Positions 62,195 to 64,000 of a stretch of DNA of 64,000 nucleotides are shown here, in pieces. The stretch's first letter is position 1. The number at the start of each line of letters is the position of its first letter. The stretch lies in NCBI GenBank assembly GCA_033961575.1, contig CM066729.1, positions 96,165,001 to 96,229,000 of the forward strand, written 5' to 3'. The stretch is from Aselliscus stoliczkanus (lineage: Eukaryota > Chordata > Mammalia > Chiroptera > Hipposideridae). The notes beneath the pieces are model-generated. The model did not search any database and was not told the origin of the DNA. It saw nothing but the letters and a program-made list of their open reading frames with translations. Made by a program: the position numbers and the translations under genes.

Positions 62195-63235
62195 AGAGGG
62201 TCAAGATGGTGGTGTAGATAAAAGCTGTGCTTGCCTCGTCCCATGACCACATTAAAATCACAACTAAATTATAGATTAACCAATCTGGGGAACCATTTGA
62301 AGCACAGCTGAACAGAAGTCCTATAAATAAGGATATAATGAAGAAGCCACAGTGAGACTATTATGAGGGGAAAAGATGCAAAATAGGCTGGCCCCACACT
62401 TGTGTGTGTGGCAACTGAGAATTGGAAGGGATATCTCGGCAGTGGAGGTCCCCCTTAGAGGAGTGAGCAACCTCAGCCCCACACCAGGCTCACCAGCCTG
62501 GAGTATCATTGCCCCTACAACATCTGGCTGTGCAAAACTGGAGAGTTTGATTGTCTAAGTGAGATGGAAGGCTGCAAGAAACCCAGACATTTTCTAAAAT
62601 AGTTCAAGCACATACCCACTCTCATGGGCGCTCACCCTGGGCTCTGGAGGAGGAATGGAGATTCATGAGGTGTCAGAAGGATATAAGAACAGACTGAGTT
62701 GTATGCCTTCAGGAAGAGGACTGGAAAAACAATTGCCATCTTCCCTGTGTAGAGTTCTTCTCCCAAACAGCTGGTAGGTGGAAGCTATCTTTCCTGTATT
62801 CAGCATTTCCCCTACACAGCTAAATCTGAATCTGTATTGGCCTGGTGAACTACTTTCATTTCACTCTGGTGACTCCCTGGGATCATGCTCCACCCAACTC
62901 ACCCACCGCAAGAGGCACAATCATCAACAAACACCTGATCTCAATTTATGTGCTATCAGAGGCAGTTTTGCAGTCAGCAGCCAGACCCACTCGCACTACA
63001 GTCTTTCTTGGACAACTGTTGGGGATCAGTGGACACTAGTTGGTCAGCAGCTGGACTAGTTGTGCTCTGAGCCTCTTACTGAGTTGCACAGGTTCAGCAC
63101 TGGTGCAAACTGAATCTAAATTACCCTGATAAACACCACTCATCCCACCCTTGTAACTCCCTGAGACCCCACCTCAACCCGGTTTGCTTACTGCATGAGG
63201 CTCTATCAGCAGCCAACCCTGTTTCGTTAGTGAGA
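62195..63235 (+). mobile_element. ancient L1 5' UTR fragment (5' end only)
   Basis: gtcaagatggtggtgtagataaaagctgtgcttgcctcgtcccatgaccac, then actaaattatagattaacc and gctgaacagaagtcctataaa, follow the 5' end of older L1MA/PB-type elements, as found in many mammals. No ORF1 or ORF2 follows; the element stops near 63,235. It is unrelated in sequence to the 5' UTR of the young L1 at 46.5 kb. Confidence 0.75.
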
Positions 63236-63419
63236 AAATTTAAATCATTTTTTTTTTATCACAAAACAAATGGTGCCATAATATTTAGAAAAATGTTAAT
63301 AAAATCCAGGAGAGATTTTTTTTAAATGAGACTCAAAACTTTCTATTCACATGGAGGAAAAAAATTCTAGAAATGATCCTGAGAATTACTTTTCTTCTGT
63401 TACTATTAATATTGTCAGT

Positions 63420-63680
63420 CAACAATTTAATGTTTATTTTTAATTAATGTACAGTGTAACTTACTTTCCTTATATGTATTCCATGAATTTTAACACATTA
63501 AGAGATTCATGTAATCGCCAGTACAGTCAGGATACAGAACAGTTGTTTCACTCCATAAAACCTCCTCTTTGCTACCCCTTTTTAGTGATAAATTCCACAT
63601 ACTTCTAATTCCTAATAAATACTGATTTGTTCTCTCTCACTTTTGTTCTCTCTTTTCAGTTATATCATATAAATTAAATC
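63420..63680 (-). mobile_element. possible ancient L1 3' relic
   Basis: tgtacagtgtaacttactttcc, ccatgaattttaacacatta, gtcaggatacagaacagttgtttcactcc and cctcctctttgctacccc resemble antisense old L1 3' sequence. Weak match. Confidence 0.45.
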
Positions 63681-63705
63681 ATATAGTTTGTGACTTCTTG
63701 GAAAT

Positions 63706-64000
63706 GACTTTTTTTTTTATATTGGGTATTGGGGGAGAGGAACAGCTAAGTTGTTCTTTTGTTCTTCAGTCTAGTTGTGGGGGATGCTACTTCACTGGCC
63801 CATGTGTATTATGATCATTGTGCTCTTCCCAGCTGAGGCAGATCAGTACTGGCCATTGGACGGCTGCTCACTGCAGCTCACAGCAGCTCACATCAGCTGC
63901 CGGCCACTCACGGTAGCTCATGGTAGCCCCACTATAGCCAACGCTGTCGCCGGCAACTCAGAGAAGCCCAGCTCAAGGTGGAGCTGTTGTTCACAATCTT
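63706..64000 (-). mobile_element. SINE-like composite element running off the window
   Basis: A T-rich start (63,706-63,720) is followed by agttgtgggggatgctacttcactggccc and then tandem cagctcac/gctcatggtagc motifs rich in agctca. The minus strand would read as a SINE 3' region with an A-rich tail. The head lies beyond 64,000. Family not named. Confidence 0.5.

Overview
This is mammalian nuclear DNA with no intact host protein-coding gene. It holds retrocopies, decayed multi-exon gene copies, LINE-1 (L1), tRNA-derived SINEs (GGCCGGCC...-type heads), old DNA transposons, MIR/L2 relics and microsatellites. The lineage-specific SINEs and the L1 type suggest a laurasiatherian, most likely a bat of the rhinolophoid/Yinpterochiroptera side. 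That placement is inference, not proof.

Layout. (1) 1-2.9 kb: a minus-strand MNAT1 retropseudogene. (2) 2.9-12.9 kb and about 17.2-34.9 kb: two direct, diverged copies of one block. Each copy holds a plus-strand DNAJB-family C-terminal remnant followed by a minus-strand SPATA31 (FAM75)-family testis gene copy, both broken. Copy A (about 5.9-10.3 kb for the large exon) carries stops, frameshifts and a SINE, and its upstream intron region carries an old L1 fragment. Copy B (about 19.2-34.5 kb) was inflated three times. Its C-terminal coding end has become about 32 tandem repeats of about 135 bp (45 codons). A 1.2-kb solo LTR sits inside that array. A 4.4-kb betaretrovirus-like provirus with a perfect 6-bp target duplication splits the exon. 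(3) 14.4-17.2 kb: a SINE and an ancient L1, then the left edge of block B.

(4) 35-46 kb: intergenic DNA with ancient L1/L2/MIR pieces, CA microsatellites, two related mariner-type MITEs, a 482-bp Tigger-like element and an older L1 3' end interrupted by a SINE. (5) 46,512-54,751: a full-length, relatively young L1 with a perfect 16-bp target-site duplication. It has a long 5' UTR containing GC-rich monomers of about 195 bp, an ORF1 with one stop, and an ORF2 with one frameshift and an Asp-to-Asn change at an endonuclease catalytic position. (6) 54.8-64 kb: AT-rich intergenic DNA with microsatellites, a truncated SINE, the 5'-UTR-only end of an ancient L1, and a SINE-like element running off the window.

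The most interesting structure is the 45-codon repeat array in SPATA31 copy B. Its unit aligns with the C-terminal coding segment of the paralogous copy A, so it looks like an exon-derived coding minisatellite in a fast-evolving testis gene family, later decayed and invaded by retroviruses.
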